A stretch of DNA of 41,880 bases from Gilvimarinus agarilyticus (GTDB taxonomy: Bacteria; Pseudomonadota; Gammaproteobacteria; Pseudomonadales; Cellvibrionaceae). Location: NCBI RefSeq assembly GCF_000832015.1, contig NZ_JXCJ01000001.1, forward strand, positions 692,395 to 734,274. The letters are read 5' to 3'. The translations under genes were made by a program, and so were the position numbers. Every line of letters starts with the position of its first letter. Positions within the stretch are counted from its first letter, which is position 1. This document shows, in pieces, positions 33,499 to 41,880 of this stretch. The notes below the pieces were generated by a model that worked only from the letters and a program-made list of their open reading frames with translations, was not told the origin of the DNA and did not search any database.

Positions 33499-33798
33499 AT
33501 GCAGGTTAAAACAAAGCACTATCTGATCTCTGGGCGGGTGCAAGGGGTGTCATATCGGGCCAGCACTGAGCAACAAGCGCATCAGTTAGGTTTAACGGGT
33601 TGGGTCCGAAACTTAACTGACGGACGCGTCGAATTGAAGGCCTGCGGATCGGAAGTACAATTACAGGCACTAGAGCAATGGTTGTGGCAGGGCCCTTCAC
33701 GGGCGCAGGTAAGCGACGTCGTTGTGAGCGAGGTGACGGCAGTTCCTGACGATGACTTTGCAGTGGCTGCAACGGCGACAACGGCAGAGCGGTTGTAG
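33499..33798 (+). CDS. acyP: Acylphosphatase
   Basis: 99-residue acylphosphatase that hydrolyses carboxyl-phosphate bonds such as acetyl phosphate. Catalytic R20 (SGRVQGVSYR) and N38 (GWVRNLTDGRVE) are present; V-S-Y replaces the usual V-F-F/Y near the arginine. ATG at 33499 with AAAGG upstream. Single small gene, no visible operon. Confidence 0.92.
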   Translation: MQVKTKHYLISGRVQGVSYRASTEQQAHQLGLTGWVRNLTDGRVELKACGSEVQLQALEQWLWQGPSRAQVSDVVVSEVTAVPDDDFAVAATATTAERL

Positions 33799-33914
33799 CG
33801 GGCTATGCGGTATTTTTGCGGCGATGGCGACATCGTCCTCACCCTAAAATGCTGAGCGACTCCAGGGTTACTTGAGCGTTACTCGCGCTTGCTCCTTCTT
33901 CAGCGATAATGCAC

Positions 33915-34844
33915 CTACGAAGCTTTAAGTTTTTTTAGCAGCGTAAAACTGCCGACTAAAATGCCCCCGGCGGCGATCCCAACAATAGCGTTAATGAGTG
34001 TGGGTGTGAGTGCCCCCAGAATGGCGCCTACGCTGGGCAAGCTGGCCGCCCATTGGGCACTGTGCTCACTAACGTGATGCAGAACCGAAACGCCGTGAAC
34101 TAAAATGCCCCCGCCGACCAAAAACATGGCAATGGTGCCAGCGATCGATAGAAACTTCATAAACTTTGGCGCGGCCGCCAGGAGTAATCCCCCCAGCGAT
34201 TTCTGCCAGGCGTGGTTGCCATTTCTTTTAAGCCATAAGCCTGCGTCATCAATTTTAACAATGCCGGCCACTAAGCCGTAAACGCCGATGGTCATGCTCA
34301 GCGCAATAATACAAAGCACGATAATTTGCCGGGTTAAATCGGCTTGGGCGACTGCGCCCAGGGTAATGGTGATAATCTCGGCGGACAAAATAAAATCGGT
34401 GCGGATAGCGCCTTTAATTTTGTTTTTCTCAAAGGCCACCATGTCGGTTTTATGTTCCGCAAGTGCCTTGAGGCGAGCCTCGCGCTCGGAGTTCTTTTGT
34501 TGTTTCGGATGCAGCCACTTGTGAGCTATTTTTTCAAAACCTTCAAAGCATAAGAAGCCACCGCCCAGCATCAGCAGGGGGACGATAAACCACGGAATAA
34601 ACGCACTGATCAGTAAGGCTGCAGGCACCAGAATAAATTTGTTGAGCATTGAGCCTTTAAATACGGCCCAAACCACCGGCAGTTCGCGCTCGGCCTTTAC
34701 CCCTGTGACTTGTTCGGCATTGAGTGCTAAATCGTCCCCCAATACGCCGGCGGTTTTTTTGGCGGCTACTTTTGTCATTACCGATACGTCGTCAAGCAAC
34801 GTGGCAATGTCATCGATCAATGCTAACAGACTAGTTCCCGCCAT
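33915..34844 (-). CDS. DUF808 family membrane protein (YedI-like)
   Basis: 309-residue inner-membrane protein with about six hydrophobic segments. Begins [19 protein letters not shown], the DUF808 signature, and continues with [19 protein letters not shown]. It starts 3 nt after the stop of the methyltransferase-like gene, so the two probably share a transcript. Function of the family is unknown to me. Confidence 0.88.
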   Translation of the reverse strand: MAGTSLLALIDDIATLLDDVSVMTKVAAKKTAGVLGDDLALNAEQVTGVKAERELPVVWAVFKGSMLNKFILVPAALLISAFIPWFIVPLLMLGGGFLCFEGFEKIAHKWLHPKQQKNSEREARLKALAEHKTDMVAFEKNKIKGAIRTDFILSAEIITITLGAVAQADLTRQIIVLCIIALSMTIGVYGLVAGIVKIDDAGLWLKRNGNHAWQKSLGGLLLAAAPKFMKFLSIAGTIAMFLVGGGILVHGVSVLHHVSEHSAQWAASLPSVGAILGALTPTLINAIVGIAAGGILVGSFTLLKKLKAS

Positions 34845-34847
34845 AAC

Positions 34848-35609
34848 TTAGTTCTCTTGTGATTTACCAAAGACCAACACAAAGCGATCCGTCTTGCCGC
34901 GGATACTGGGGTCAAAGACATTCAGAGTCAAATCATCGGCGGGGTTCTGTAACGTATCGGGCTGCTTAAGCAGAACAAAACCGGCCGCTGTTATGTCGTT
35001 AATCGCGGTAGACTTTTCCATGCGGTGGAGTGATTTTGTTTGACTGATGCCGGTGCCTTGGGCGCCGCTGTGATCGATAACAACCAGTCGGCCATCGGGT
35101 TTTAAGGCTTGGTACAACTGGGCAAGAACGCCTTTACGGTCGTGAGGGCCCCAGTTGTATTCTGGCACTTCGTGGTATAAGTCGTGGTAGGCCATAACCA
35201 GTAAAAAACCATCGACACTGCCGGGCGCAAAGCCCAGCTCGTCAGTCTCGCTGACAATAACGTCAAACGCTGATGGCGTGCCTAAGCGCTCGAGCCGCAA
35301 TGTTAAGCCGTCGTTGGCAAAGGCGGCAAAGGCTGCGTTGTTGTGGAGTATGGCGTTGCCTTCAGGCCCTACGGTGCTCGCCAGTAGCTCGGTGTAGTAA
35401 CCTGAGCCTCCCAATAGGTCAACGACGGTTTCGCCCGGCTCGAGCTCAAGCAGCGGGATAATGTCCTGGGGCTTGCTGGTTTGATCACGCTCTAGGTCTT
35501 TCGCGCTGCGCTGCTCGTCGGCCTTTGCTTCAGGTGGTATCTGAGTCTCAGCCGCGAGCCAGCTGCTAGCCAGCAGTAGCGATAGAGCTAATAGATGGGG
35601 TGTGTTCAT
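34848..35609 (-). CDS. Exported class I methyltransferase-like protein
   Basis: 253 residues with a signal peptide (MNTPHLLALSLLLASSWLAAE) followed by a Rossmann-type methyltransferase domain: VVDLLGGSGYYTELLA (motif I, with a Leu-Gly-Gly variant), LVMAYHDLYHE and GRLVVIDHSG. Such predicted exported methyltransferases are widespread, but S-adenosylmethionine is not expected in the periplasm, so the true reaction is unclear. ATG at 35609 has GGAG 8 nt upstream; 12 extra in-frame residues upstream are rejected. Precedes DUF808 by 3 nt. Confidence 0.82.
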   Translation of the reverse strand: MNTPHLLALSLLLASSWLAAETQIPPEAKADEQRSAKDLERDQTSKPQDIIPLLELEPGETVVDLLGGSGYYTELLASTVGPEGNAILHNNAAFAAFANDGLTLRLERLGTPSAFDVIVSETDELGFAPGSVDGFLLVMAYHDLYHEVPEYNWGPHDRKGVLAQLYQALKPDGRLVVIDHSGAQGTGISQTKSLHRMEKSTAINDITAAGFVLLKQPDTLQNPADDLTLNVFDPSIRGKTDRFVLVFGKSQEN

Positions 35610-35660
35610 GGCGACGCTCCGTGTATAGAACAGGCGCCCAATCATAACACGATGTTAAGT

Positions 35661-35675
35661 CGGTTAAATTAACCG
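35661..35675. promoter_or_regulatory. 15-bp palindrome upstream of the methyltransferase-like gene
   Basis: CGGTTAA-A-TTAACCG, perfect, 52 bp before the minus-strand start at 35609. Candidate operator; regulator unknown. The remaining gap to 35877 shows nothing clear. Confidence 0.35.
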
Positions 35676-35877
35676 CGCAACGTAAAGAATGCGCCAACCG
35701 GTAGCTAACACTCGTTGCTATAGAGAAAGCTTGCGACGCCACTTGCGTGGGCGTGCGCTGAGCCCGGTGTGCTTAAGGGCGCTCGCCGGGCAAAAACTTG
35801 TAATGGCTTGTAGTTGTTCGGTGTAAAAACGCGCATTATGCTCTGGCGAGCCGCTTTTTATGAGAGATAACAGAGCC

Positions 35878-36381
35878 ATGATAGAAATCGAACTACGGCC
35901 GGTAACGGATGCCGATACGCCGTTTTTGCAGTGTTTGTACCTCAGTACCCGGCAACAAGAGATGGCGATGGCCGGGCTTACCGGCGAGCAGGCGACGGCG
36001 TTTTTACTCTCGCAGTTTAACGCCCAGAGCATGCACTACCGCCAATACTACCCGAAGGCACAGTGTGATGTTATTGAGTATGATGGTGTGGCCACTGGGC
36101 GCTTATACGTAGATCGCTCGGGCGAAGATATACGTATCGTCGATATTGCGCTGTTGCCGGAGTATCGGGGGCGGGGAATTGGTTCGCAATTATTGCAAAG
36201 ACTTATGGCCGAGGCGCGTGACGCTGGCTTGGCGGTATCTTTACACGTCGATAAGCATAATCCGGCGCTGCATTGGTACAAACGCCTCGGGTTTGTCACG
36301 TGTGAAGATCGCGGAGTCTATGATTATATGCGCTATTCGGATGCTGGTGTCGGTGCAACAGCGGCCGATCAGGTGGGCTAG
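35878..36381 (+). CDS. GNAT family N-acetyltransferase
   Basis: 167 residues. The acetyl-CoA-binding motif is clear: VDIALLPEYRGRGIGSQLLQ, followed by NPALHWYKRLGF, the usual C-terminal GNAT strand-helix. Substrate unknown. ATG at 35878 begins MIEIELRPVTDADTPFL, a typical start; an in-frame ATG at 35860 is the alternative. Convergent with the ZIP gene (15 bp gap). Confidence 0.9.
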   Translation: MIEIELRPVTDADTPFLQCLYLSTRQQEMAMAGLTGEQATAFLLSQFNAQSMHYRQYYPKAQCDVIEYDGVATGRLYVDRSGEDIRIVDIALLPEYRGRGIGSQLLQRLMAEARDAGLAVSLHVDKHNPALHWYKRLGFVTCEDRGVYDYMRYSDAGVGATAADQVG

Positions 36382-36396
36382 AATATCCGTGTGGTA

Positions 36397-37182
36397 TTAG
36401 CCCAGTACGGTATCCAAATACATCATTACCGAAAACCCGGTTAGTAGGGAAAACGTGGCAAACCCTTCGTGGTTACGTCGATGGGTTTCGGGAATAATTT
36501 CATCGCTGATAATAAACAACATAGCACCGGCAGCACCGCCTAGAATCCATGGCAGTAAAGGCGTGGCAACCGAGACGAGTGCGGCTCCAAATAGGCCTCC
36601 GACAGGCTCCAGTAACCCGGTTAAGGTGGCCACCCCAAACGCGTACCAACGTGTGTAGCCAGCCGCCAGTAACGACACCGCCACCGCCAGCCCCTCAGGT
36701 ATGTTTTGCAAGCCAATACCAATGGCCAGTGGCATACCGTTATCAACGTCACCATTGGCGAAGCCAACGCCAACGGCCATCCCCTCGGGGAAGTTGTGTA
36801 ACGTAATGGCCAATATAAACAGCCAAATTCGCTGCAGGTGTCTGGCATCGATGCCGGGTTCTGGTTTTTGAAAATGCTGGTGAGGTGTGTATTTATGAAT
36901 CAGTGCCAGCAGTGCCGCACCAATGAGCATTCCGCTTAGCACCATTAATACCGCGCTGCTCTGCTCATGACCCTGAGATTGTGCCTGATCGATGCCGGGT
37001 AACAGAAGTGAAAAAATAGAGGCCGCTAGCATAATGCCGGCCGCAGCACTTAGCAAAATATCTTCAGTGCGTGAAGACAGTTTACGAACTAGTATAATTC
37101 CAGCAGCACCCACCGCTGTCATCATGCCCGCCCCTAAGCTTGCCAAAAAGCCCAGAGTGATGATGTCCCAGGACGAAACCAT
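36397..37182 (-). CDS. ZIP family divalent metal transporter (ZupT-like)
   Basis: 261-residue inner-membrane importer with about eight membrane segments. TM4 and TM5 carry the metal-binding pairs TLHNFPEGMAVG and LQNIPEGLAV, the ZIP hallmarks; a histidine-containing loop (HKYTPHQHF) lies between TM3 and TM4. Likely takes up zinc or related metals. ATG at 37182 behind GGAG. No regulator site recognised. Confidence 0.93.
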   Translation of the reverse strand: MVSSWDIITLGFLASLGAGMMTAVGAAGIILVRKLSSRTEDILLSAAAGIMLAASIFSLLLPGIDQAQSQGHEQSSAVLMVLSGMLIGAALLALIHKYTPHQHFQKPEPGIDARHLQRIWLFILAITLHNFPEGMAVGVGFANGDVDNGMPLAIGIGLQNIPEGLAVAVSLLAAGYTRWYAFGVATLTGLLEPVGGLFGAALVSVATPLLPWILGGAAGAMLFIISDEIIPETHRRNHEGFATFSLLTGFSVMMYLDTVLG

Positions 37183-37256
37183 ACACGCGCTCCATATAAA
37201 ATAACCGCTCTATTGTGTCGTTGCTGAGGGCGGAACGCAATATTAATAACCACACG

Positions 37257-37985
37257 TTATTGCGGACGATAATAAATATCGACGTGTGGTGTGTCGTCTT
37301 GTTCCGGAAAGCTGAGGTTAGACACTCCTCGATACTGAACCAGGCGTTTGTCCGAGCGCTGATACGTTAACTCGATGGTATCCACCAGCATTCGCAAAAA
37401 CCAGTTATTAATGTCCAGTGACAAACATAAGAAAAGGTCTGGATCATACTTAGTACATGGACGAGAAATGAGTTTTAATTCAACCAGCCTTTCGCGCCGG
37501 GGTAATAAAAAGAAAAACGTTTCTGGCTTCCCCTGGTTGAGGCTTTTCCAGTGCTGACGTACAAAGGGATCGAATCCCGCATCGACCACGAGAGGTGACT
37601 GAATGCCGACCTCTGCGGTGTATTGTTTCCCCTTGTCAGAGCGTTGAATATTGATGTGCTTATCGTTGACGGTAACTTGCAGCGACTCTTGATTGCGACT
37701 GTCGGTTAGCGTAAAGCTAGGGGCCGTCGGTCGCTGGCCGAATGTCAGCGTTTTTTGCGCCCAGGGGGTTCCGTCTGGTTGCGTGTAAATGACCTCTTGC
37801 TGCCTGATAGCGTCATTAATGATCGAGTAACTGTGTACCTCACGATACAGTAGTGTCTCGGTGGCTTGGCGGTATGCCTCTCCCGTGACATCGCGAGAGG
37901 TATTAGTGGCTTGCGTCATCGAGCAGGTGAAAGCCAATAGCAGTAAGCAAAAAATCGATGGAGTACGCTTAGCGTTATGTGTCAC
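37257..37985 (-). CDS. Exported protein of unknown function, last gene of the lipid-modification operon
   Basis: 242 residues. Starts with GTG 37985 behind GAGGAGG, overlapping the DUF2878 stop as GTGA, which ties the two translationally. The hydrophobic segment FCLLLLAFTCSMTQA is a signal peptide. The mature protein is beta-strand-rich, contains two cysteines (RPCTKYDPDLFLC) and no domain I recognise. Context implies a role in envelope lipids with the Cfa-like enzyme. A longer in-frame start at 38087 lies inside DUF2878 and is rejected. Confidence 0.78.
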   Translation of the reverse strand: MTHNAKRTPSIFCLLLLAFTCSMTQATNTSRDVTGEAYRQATETLLYREVHSYSIINDAIRQQEVIYTQPDGTPWAQKTLTFGQRPTAPSFTLTDSRNQESLQVTVNDKHINIQRSDKGKQYTAEVGIQSPLVVDAGFDPFVRQHWKSLNQGKPETFFFLLPRRERLVELKLISRPCTKYDPDLFLCLSLDINNWFLRMLVDTIELTYQRSDKRLVQYRGVSNLSFPEQDDTPHVDIYYRPQ

Positions 37986-38545
37986 GACAGCCTCCTCGCG
38001 TTTGGCCGGCAGTGCCGGCGACAATAACAGAGTGCTGTGGGAAACACGATGGCCCAGCCAATGGCTACGGCCATAAGAGGTTGCCAAATCGGTATTGCAA
38101 ACTGTGCGTCGCTTATTTTGACCCCGGCAAAGTAGCTGATTGGGGCAAATAGGGCAGCCAGTAATGCGCTAGCTAACGGGTATCGCGCCAGCCAGTAAAG
38201 TGAATGATTAACCGTGGTGGCAAAGAGTACCCAAAGGCAAATAAGCCATACAGGGATTAAAGCAAACCATTCGCCGATATAAACGGTGCTTTGTGGCGCT
38301 GCAAAGCTGATAAGTCCGGTGCTCATTAATAGCCCGTCCCAGACGATACCGGCCAAGGCGATACCGGCTAACAATCGCCACTCGCGGGGCGAGTGAAGAA
38401 TAAATATAGTGTGAACAACAAGCGCGACCAGGGTAAAGCCCAGCGCCCAATAAGAGCCGCCGATCAAGCAAACGAACCAACCGACTTGAAACAGCGACAT
38501 ATTGGTGATGAGCCTCACCAGGTGTATGCGTTGCGCTTTTAGCAT
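37982..38545 (-). CDS. DUF2878 family membrane protein
   Basis: 187-residue integral membrane protein with about five hydrophobic segments (for example FQVGWFVCLIGGSYWALGFTLVALVV, split here between two helices). Matches the DUF2878 pattern; DUF2878 commonly accompanies Cfa, DUF1365 and amine-oxidase-like genes. ATG at 38545, 10 nt after the Cfa stop. A longer start at 38611 lies within the cfa gene and is rejected. Function unknown. Confidence 0.82.
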   Translation of the reverse strand: MLKAQRIHLVRLITNMSLFQVGWFVCLIGGSYWALGFTLVALVVHTIFILHSPREWRLLAGIALAGIVWDGLLMSTGLISFAAPQSTVYIGEWFALIPVWLICLWVLFATTVNHSLYWLARYPLASALLAALFAPISYFAGVKISDAQFAIPIWQPLMAVAIGWAIVFPTALCYCRRHCRPNARRLS

Positions 38546-38555
38546 AGGTTCAGCC

Positions 38556-39818
38556 TTAGTGCGCGGGTTGGCGCCATTGCGGTTTTGCCAGTAAAAATTG
38601 GCCGGTGCCAATCACCCGCTCGCTAAAGCCACCTTCGCAGTAGCTTAAATAGTACTCCCACATGCGAATAAATGTATCGTTAAATCCCAGGGCTTTTACT
38701 TGATCAATATTCCCATGAAAACGCTGTCGCCAATGGGCAAGCGTTAATGCGTAATCCTCGCCAATGTCCTCCATGCCAATCATTTGCATGTCCGTGTGAC
38801 GGCTAAGCTGGTGCGTGATCTCTCGATCGCTGGGCAGGCAGCCGCCCGGGAAAATATACTTTTGAATAAAATCGACAGACCCTTTGGCGTACTCAAAACG
38901 TTGATCTGGAATCGTTATCGCCTGCAGCAGCATTAGCCCATCCGATTTTAATCGCGCCGAACACGTGGAGAAGTATTCGCGATAGTATTCGTGCCCCACG
39001 GCCTCAATCATTTCAATAGAAACGAGCTTGTCGTATTGACCGGTTAGCTTGCGGTAATCTTGACACAGGACGGTAACCTGCTGCGACAAGCCAGCTTGCT
39101 CGACAGCCTGGCAGGCATGGCGGTATTGCTCTTGAGAAATAGTGGTAGTAGTGACTTGGCAACCGTAGTGGCGGGCGGCGTGAATCGCCATGGCGCCCCA
39201 GCCTGTGCCAATCTCCAACAGGTGGTCAGCGCTGGTCAAGTGTAATTTTTGACAAATGTTATCAATTTTGTCTTCTGATGCCTGCTCAAGTGTAGTGGTG
39301 GGGGAACTAAAGCGAGCCGCAGAATACATCATGCTTTTATCTAAAAATAGCGAAAAGAATTGGTTGCTTAAGTCATAGTGGGCGGCAATATTTGCGCGAG
39401 CTTTCTCTTCGGTGTTGCGGCGAGACCAGTGATAGAACTTTTCAAGTAACTTGCTGATACCTACGCGCGAGCCGTCAACACTGTTAAGTAAGTCGATATT
39501 GGCGCACATTAATTTTGTCAGGGCGGTAAGGTTGGGAGAGCTCCAGGCTCCGGCCATATAGCCCTCGGCACCGCCAATGGATCCGCCCAACATAAACCCG
39601 CGGTAGGCGCTAGGTTGATTAACGACTATGTGTGCATGAGGCCCTTCGCTCGTCGCCGGTTCGCCCAAATAAAGGATTTCGTCCTGATCTTCAATAATCA
39701 GCCGGCCCACACGAATTTTTTTTAACTGTCGCACCACCTGCTGCTTGGCAACACGATCCAGCATGCTGGGCTTAACATGGCGTTCTATTCTCGAGCGGTT
39801 AAGGGTTTCCATCGTCAT
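38556..39818 (-). CDS. Cyclopropane-fatty-acid synthase-like methyltransferase
   Basis: 420 residues. Transfers a methyl group from SAM to an unsaturated acyl chain of membrane phospholipid. Visible: SAM site LLEIGTGWGAMAIHAA, HYDLSNQFFSLFLD, MMYSAARF, SIEMIEAVGHEYYREYF and IQKYIFPGGCLPS, as in Cfa. Length and ~125-residue N-terminal domain fit. In clusters with DUF1365 and amine-oxidase-like genes (Rhodobacter ChrR/sigma-E regulon, furan fatty acid pathway) Cfa relatives can make other methylated acyl chains, so true cyclopropane product is not certain. Central gene of a five-gene operon. Confidence 0.9.
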   Translation of the reverse strand: MTMETLNRSRIERHVKPSMLDRVAKQQVVRQLKKIRVGRLIIEDQDEILYLGEPATSEGPHAHIVVNQPSAYRGFMLGGSIGGAEGYMAGAWSSPNLTALTKLMCANIDLLNSVDGSRVGISKLLEKFYHWSRRNTEEKARANIAAHYDLSNQFFSLFLDKSMMYSAARFSSPTTTLEQASEDKIDNICQKLHLTSADHLLEIGTGWGAMAIHAARHYGCQVTTTTISQEQYRHACQAVEQAGLSQQVTVLCQDYRKLTGQYDKLVSIEMIEAVGHEYYREYFSTCSARLKSDGLMLLQAITIPDQRFEYAKGSVDFIQKYIFPGGCLPSDREITHQLSRHTDMQMIGMEDIGEDYALTLAHWRQRFHGNIDQVKALGFNDTFIRMWEYYLSYCEGGFSERVIGTGQFLLAKPQWRQPAH

Positions 39819-39828
39819 GCTAGATTAC

Positions 39829-40653
39829 CTAATCGTTACTTTTAACATACGTTTTATTGGCGTTAACTTTGTTGGCGTGACGAAATAGTGGAACACGTTT
39901 TAGCCAAAGTTTTAGAGCCTGCCAATAGATGGCACTGGAAACTTTTGCAGTCATCCAAGGGTAACGAAGAATTACCTTGTTCAGCGCCGCCGTGGTGATA
40001 GCTTCACGCTGTAGCGACAGTGTTGCATCCATGACCTCTTTTGCATCTTTGGTGCAGGTTAGGTCAATGGTTAAGCGCTTTCCGGGCAGGTTGCTACGCC
40101 ATTGATACTGCATGTCCATCGGGTTAAACGGCGACACATGCATGCCTTTATTAAAGGTAAACCGTTGAATATTTTCACTGTTATTAATATTACGCGAAGG
40201 TTCACCTTTCGGATCACAGGGCAGCACATACTGAATGCGCTCTCGCCAGGGCGTGTTGGTAACTTCAGCGACGATGTAGCTTAAGTGTTCTTGTTCATCA
40301 AAGCAGTAATAGGTAGTGATTGGATTAATGATAAACCCAAAGTAACGCAGGTTGGTAAGCACCCGAACAGGGCCGGTATGGTGTTGTCCGGTTTGAGCAA
40401 AGATCTCGCGACGAACCGCGGTGTCTAGAGGCGTGTTCTGGTCACCTAGAAAATCGCTGCGTTTATAGCGCGCGAGTGCCCACCGGTGGCTCGACCAAAA
40501 ACGCGATTTCGCCATAACCAAGTCTATCTCCCGGGTATCGAGGTACATCATAAATACCCGATACGTAAACGCATGGGCGCGCGGTGTAAACCGCCGGTGT
40601 CTTACCCAGCCGTGGTAGATACCGCTGTGTTGAATAGCAGGAGTTTTACTCAT
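39829..40653 (-). CDS. DUF1365 family protein
   Basis: 274 residues. DUF1365 pattern: GIYHGWVRHRRFTPRAHAFTYRVFMMYLDTRE at the start (short segments only are diagnostic), RYFGFIINPITTYYCFD in the middle and HVSPFNPMDMQYQW near 175. No catalytic residue is known to me. Its ATG overlaps the stop of the flavoprotein gene as ATGA, and it ends 10 nt before the Cfa-like gene, so it belongs to the lipid-modification operon. Confidence 0.88.
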   Translation of the reverse strand: MSKTPAIQHSGIYHGWVRHRRFTPRAHAFTYRVFMMYLDTREIDLVMAKSRFWSSHRWALARYKRSDFLGDQNTPLDTAVRREIFAQTGQHHTGPVRVLTNLRYFGFIINPITTYYCFDEQEHLSYIVAEVTNTPWRERIQYVLPCDPKGEPSRNINNSENIQRFTFNKGMHVSPFNPMDMQYQWRSNLPGKRLTIDLTCTKDAKEVMDATLSLQREAITTAALNKVILRYPWMTAKVSSAIYWQALKLWLKRVPLFRHANKVNANKTYVKSND

Positions 40654-41880
40654 GAGGCATCGGCTGTATTTAGCGCATCGCTTACGCGTTTGGCACTAAC
40701 CACGCCGTCCTCATGAAAGCCGTTGCCCCAATAAGCGCCGCAAAACCACGTTCGATTGACGCCGTTGATGTCGGCCCAACGCTGCTGGGCCGCTATAGCC
40801 CGTTGCGTGAAAACCGGGTGAGCATAGTTAAAGCGCTGTAAGATTGTATCGGGGTTGATGGCGCTGGTGTCATTTAAGGTCACGCAAAAGGTCGTACTGC
40901 TGTTTAAGCCTTGTAAGATGTTCATGTTGTAGGTTAGTACAGCGCGCTCTTGTTGGTGCTGGCGTAAGCGGTAATTCCAGCTCGACCAAGCCAGCTTCTT
41001 TTGCGGTAACTGATGGGTATCGGTATGCAGGATTACCTCGTTGTTTTGATAGTCAATAGCCCCCAGTACCGTCTGCTCGCTTGCGCTGGCATCACCCAGC
41101 AGCGCACTGGCCTGATCACTGTGACAGGCAAAAATTACCTGATCGTACTGCTCGCTCTCACCATTGGCACGCAGCACGGTAACACCGTCGGTTTGGCGGG
41201 TAACCTGGGCGATCTCCACATTGGTTTCGATAGTCGCGCCGCTGGCGGTAATGGCATTTGTCAGTGCGGGCAAGTAATTACGTGAGCCGCCACTAATCAC
41301 TCGCCACTGCGGGCGATTATTGACACTCAGTAAACCGTGGTTGTTAAAAAACCGCACAAAAAATATCAGCGGAAAATTCAGCATAACCTGCGTTGACGCC
41401 GACCAAATGGCGCAGCCCATGGGGATAAGGTAGTGATTAATAAAGCTGTCGCTGTAACCGCGCTGCTGCAGGTATTTACCAAGCGTAATATCTTGCTCAA
41501 GCTGATTGCTCTCGAGATCGGCCACCGCCTCTTTGTTAAAACGCAAAATATCGCGCACCATCACTAAAAAAGAAGGCCTGACAAGGTTGCGCCGCTGGGC
41601 AAACAGCGTGTTGAGGTTATTGCCGCCGTACTCGACGCCGGTGGTGTCGCAGCTGACACTAAAGCTCATTTCGGTGGCTTGGGTCGCCACGCCCAGCTCG
41701 TCCAGAAGCGCTATAAAATTAGGGTAGGTCCAGTCGTTATACACAATAAAACCGGTGTCGATGGCCTGCTGCTGGCCATCGACTGTGACATCTACCGTAG
41801 CGGTATGGCCGCCCACCCGGCTGTCGCGTTCGAGTACATGAAGTTGGTGTTGGTCTTTTAAATAATAAGCCCCACTTAGG
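40650..41880 (-). CDS. FAD-dependent amine oxidase-like protein, N-terminus outside the window
   Basis: At least 409 codons; the frame is open to the right edge, so the true start and most of the N-terminal Rossmann GxGxxG lie beyond 41880. The edge still shows the end of the dinucleotide fold (HVLERDSRVGGHTATV). Further segments: DTGFIVYNDWTYPNF, CHSDQASALLGD and WFCGAYWGNGFHEDGV near the C-terminus, typical of NAD/FAD-dependent amine oxidase relatives found with Cfa and DUF1365. Likely acts on membrane fatty acyl chains. The apparent start at 41816 is a valine GTG inside the domain, not the real start. Confidence 0.85.
   Translation of the reverse strand, partial: LSGAYYLKDQHQLHVLERDSRVGGHTATVDVTVDGQQQAIDTGFIVYNDWTYPNFIALLDELGVATQATEMSFSVSCDTTGVEYGGNNLNTLFAQRRNLVRPSFLVMVRDILRFNKEAVADLESNQLEQDITLGKYLQQRGYSDSFINHYLIPMGCAIWSASTQVMLNFPLIFFVRFFNNHGLLSVNNRPQWRVISGGSRNYLPALTNAITASGATIETNVEIAQVTRQTDGVTVLRANGESEQYDQVIFACHSDQASALLGDASASEQTVLGAIDYQNNEVILHTDTHQLPQKKLAWSSWNYRLRQHQQERAVLTYNMNILQGLNSSTTFCVTLNDTSAINPDTILQRFNYAHPVFTQRAIAAQQRWADINGVNRTWFCGAYWGNGFHEDGVVSAKRVSDALNTADAS

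Noticed and set aside
37245-37261. AATAAC-N5-GTTATT stem at the end of the lipid operon considered as a terminator
   Set aside because: Weak AT-rich 6-bp stem overlapping the stop codon and lacking a T-run on the minus strand.

Overview
The window looks like a chromosomal segment of a marine, polysaccharide-degrading gammaproteobacterium of the Cellvibrionaceae type (Gilvimarinus/Saccharophagus/Teredinibacter-like). This is inferred from the polA-engB-cytochrome c4-dsbA-GGDEF gene order shared with Pseudomonas, from several secreted glycoside hydrolases (GH9, GH5, a giant GH16-GH128 protein) and from a long poly-serine linker between carbohydrate-binding modules, a trait of that family. I see no tRNA, rRNA, CRISPR array, insertion sequence or prophage gene; the segment reads as stable chromosome with accessory carbohydrate and signalling modules.

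Layout. 1-6250: a small secreted protein, polA, a 469-bp polA-engB gap that appears to encode two tandem small RNAs with sigma-E-like promoters, engB, cytochrome c4 and dsbA. 6300-12340: five tightly packed genes: a coiled-coil diguanylate cyclase, a periplasmic cupredoxin, a membrane GGDEF/EAL protein, a DUF3034 beta-barrel-like protein and an exported truncated hemoglobin. 12440-16020: convergent GH9 and GH5 enzymes sharing a bidirectional terminator. 16160-20670: a PhzF-family protein, FadE, a pirin and a small lipoprotein. 20950-27600: a 36-codon leader ORF coupled to a LytS-type histidine kinase, its LytTR response regulator, then the 1439-residue GH16-GH128 beta-1,3-glucanase. 27700-31930: a DUF2145 operon divergent from an XRE regulator, and a YahK-like alcohol dehydrogenase divergent from an AraC regulator. 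31927-37182: a heparanase-like GH79 enzyme, acylphosphatase, DUF808 membrane protein, exported methyltransferase-like protein, GNAT acetyltransferase and ZIP metal transporter. 37257-41880: a five-gene lipid-modification operon (flavin amine oxidase-like protein, DUF1365, Cfa-like methyltransferase, DUF2878, unknown exported protein) running off the right edge.

How the parts work together. The glycan side supports growth on beta-glucans: GH9/GH5 on beta-1,4-glucan and GH16/GH128 on beta-1,3-glucan (laminarin-like), possibly under the adjacent LytS/LytTR pair. The c-di-GMP side links one cytoplasmic cyclase and one membrane EAL protein to periplasmic copper and heme proteins, which suggests a redox or gas-related input. 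The most novel-looking items are the duplicated sRNA locus after polA, the overlooked leader ORF fused by an ATGA overlap to the histidine kinase, the cupredoxin/EAL/DUF3034/hemoglobin cluster, and the two-catalytic-domain beta-1,3-glucanase.
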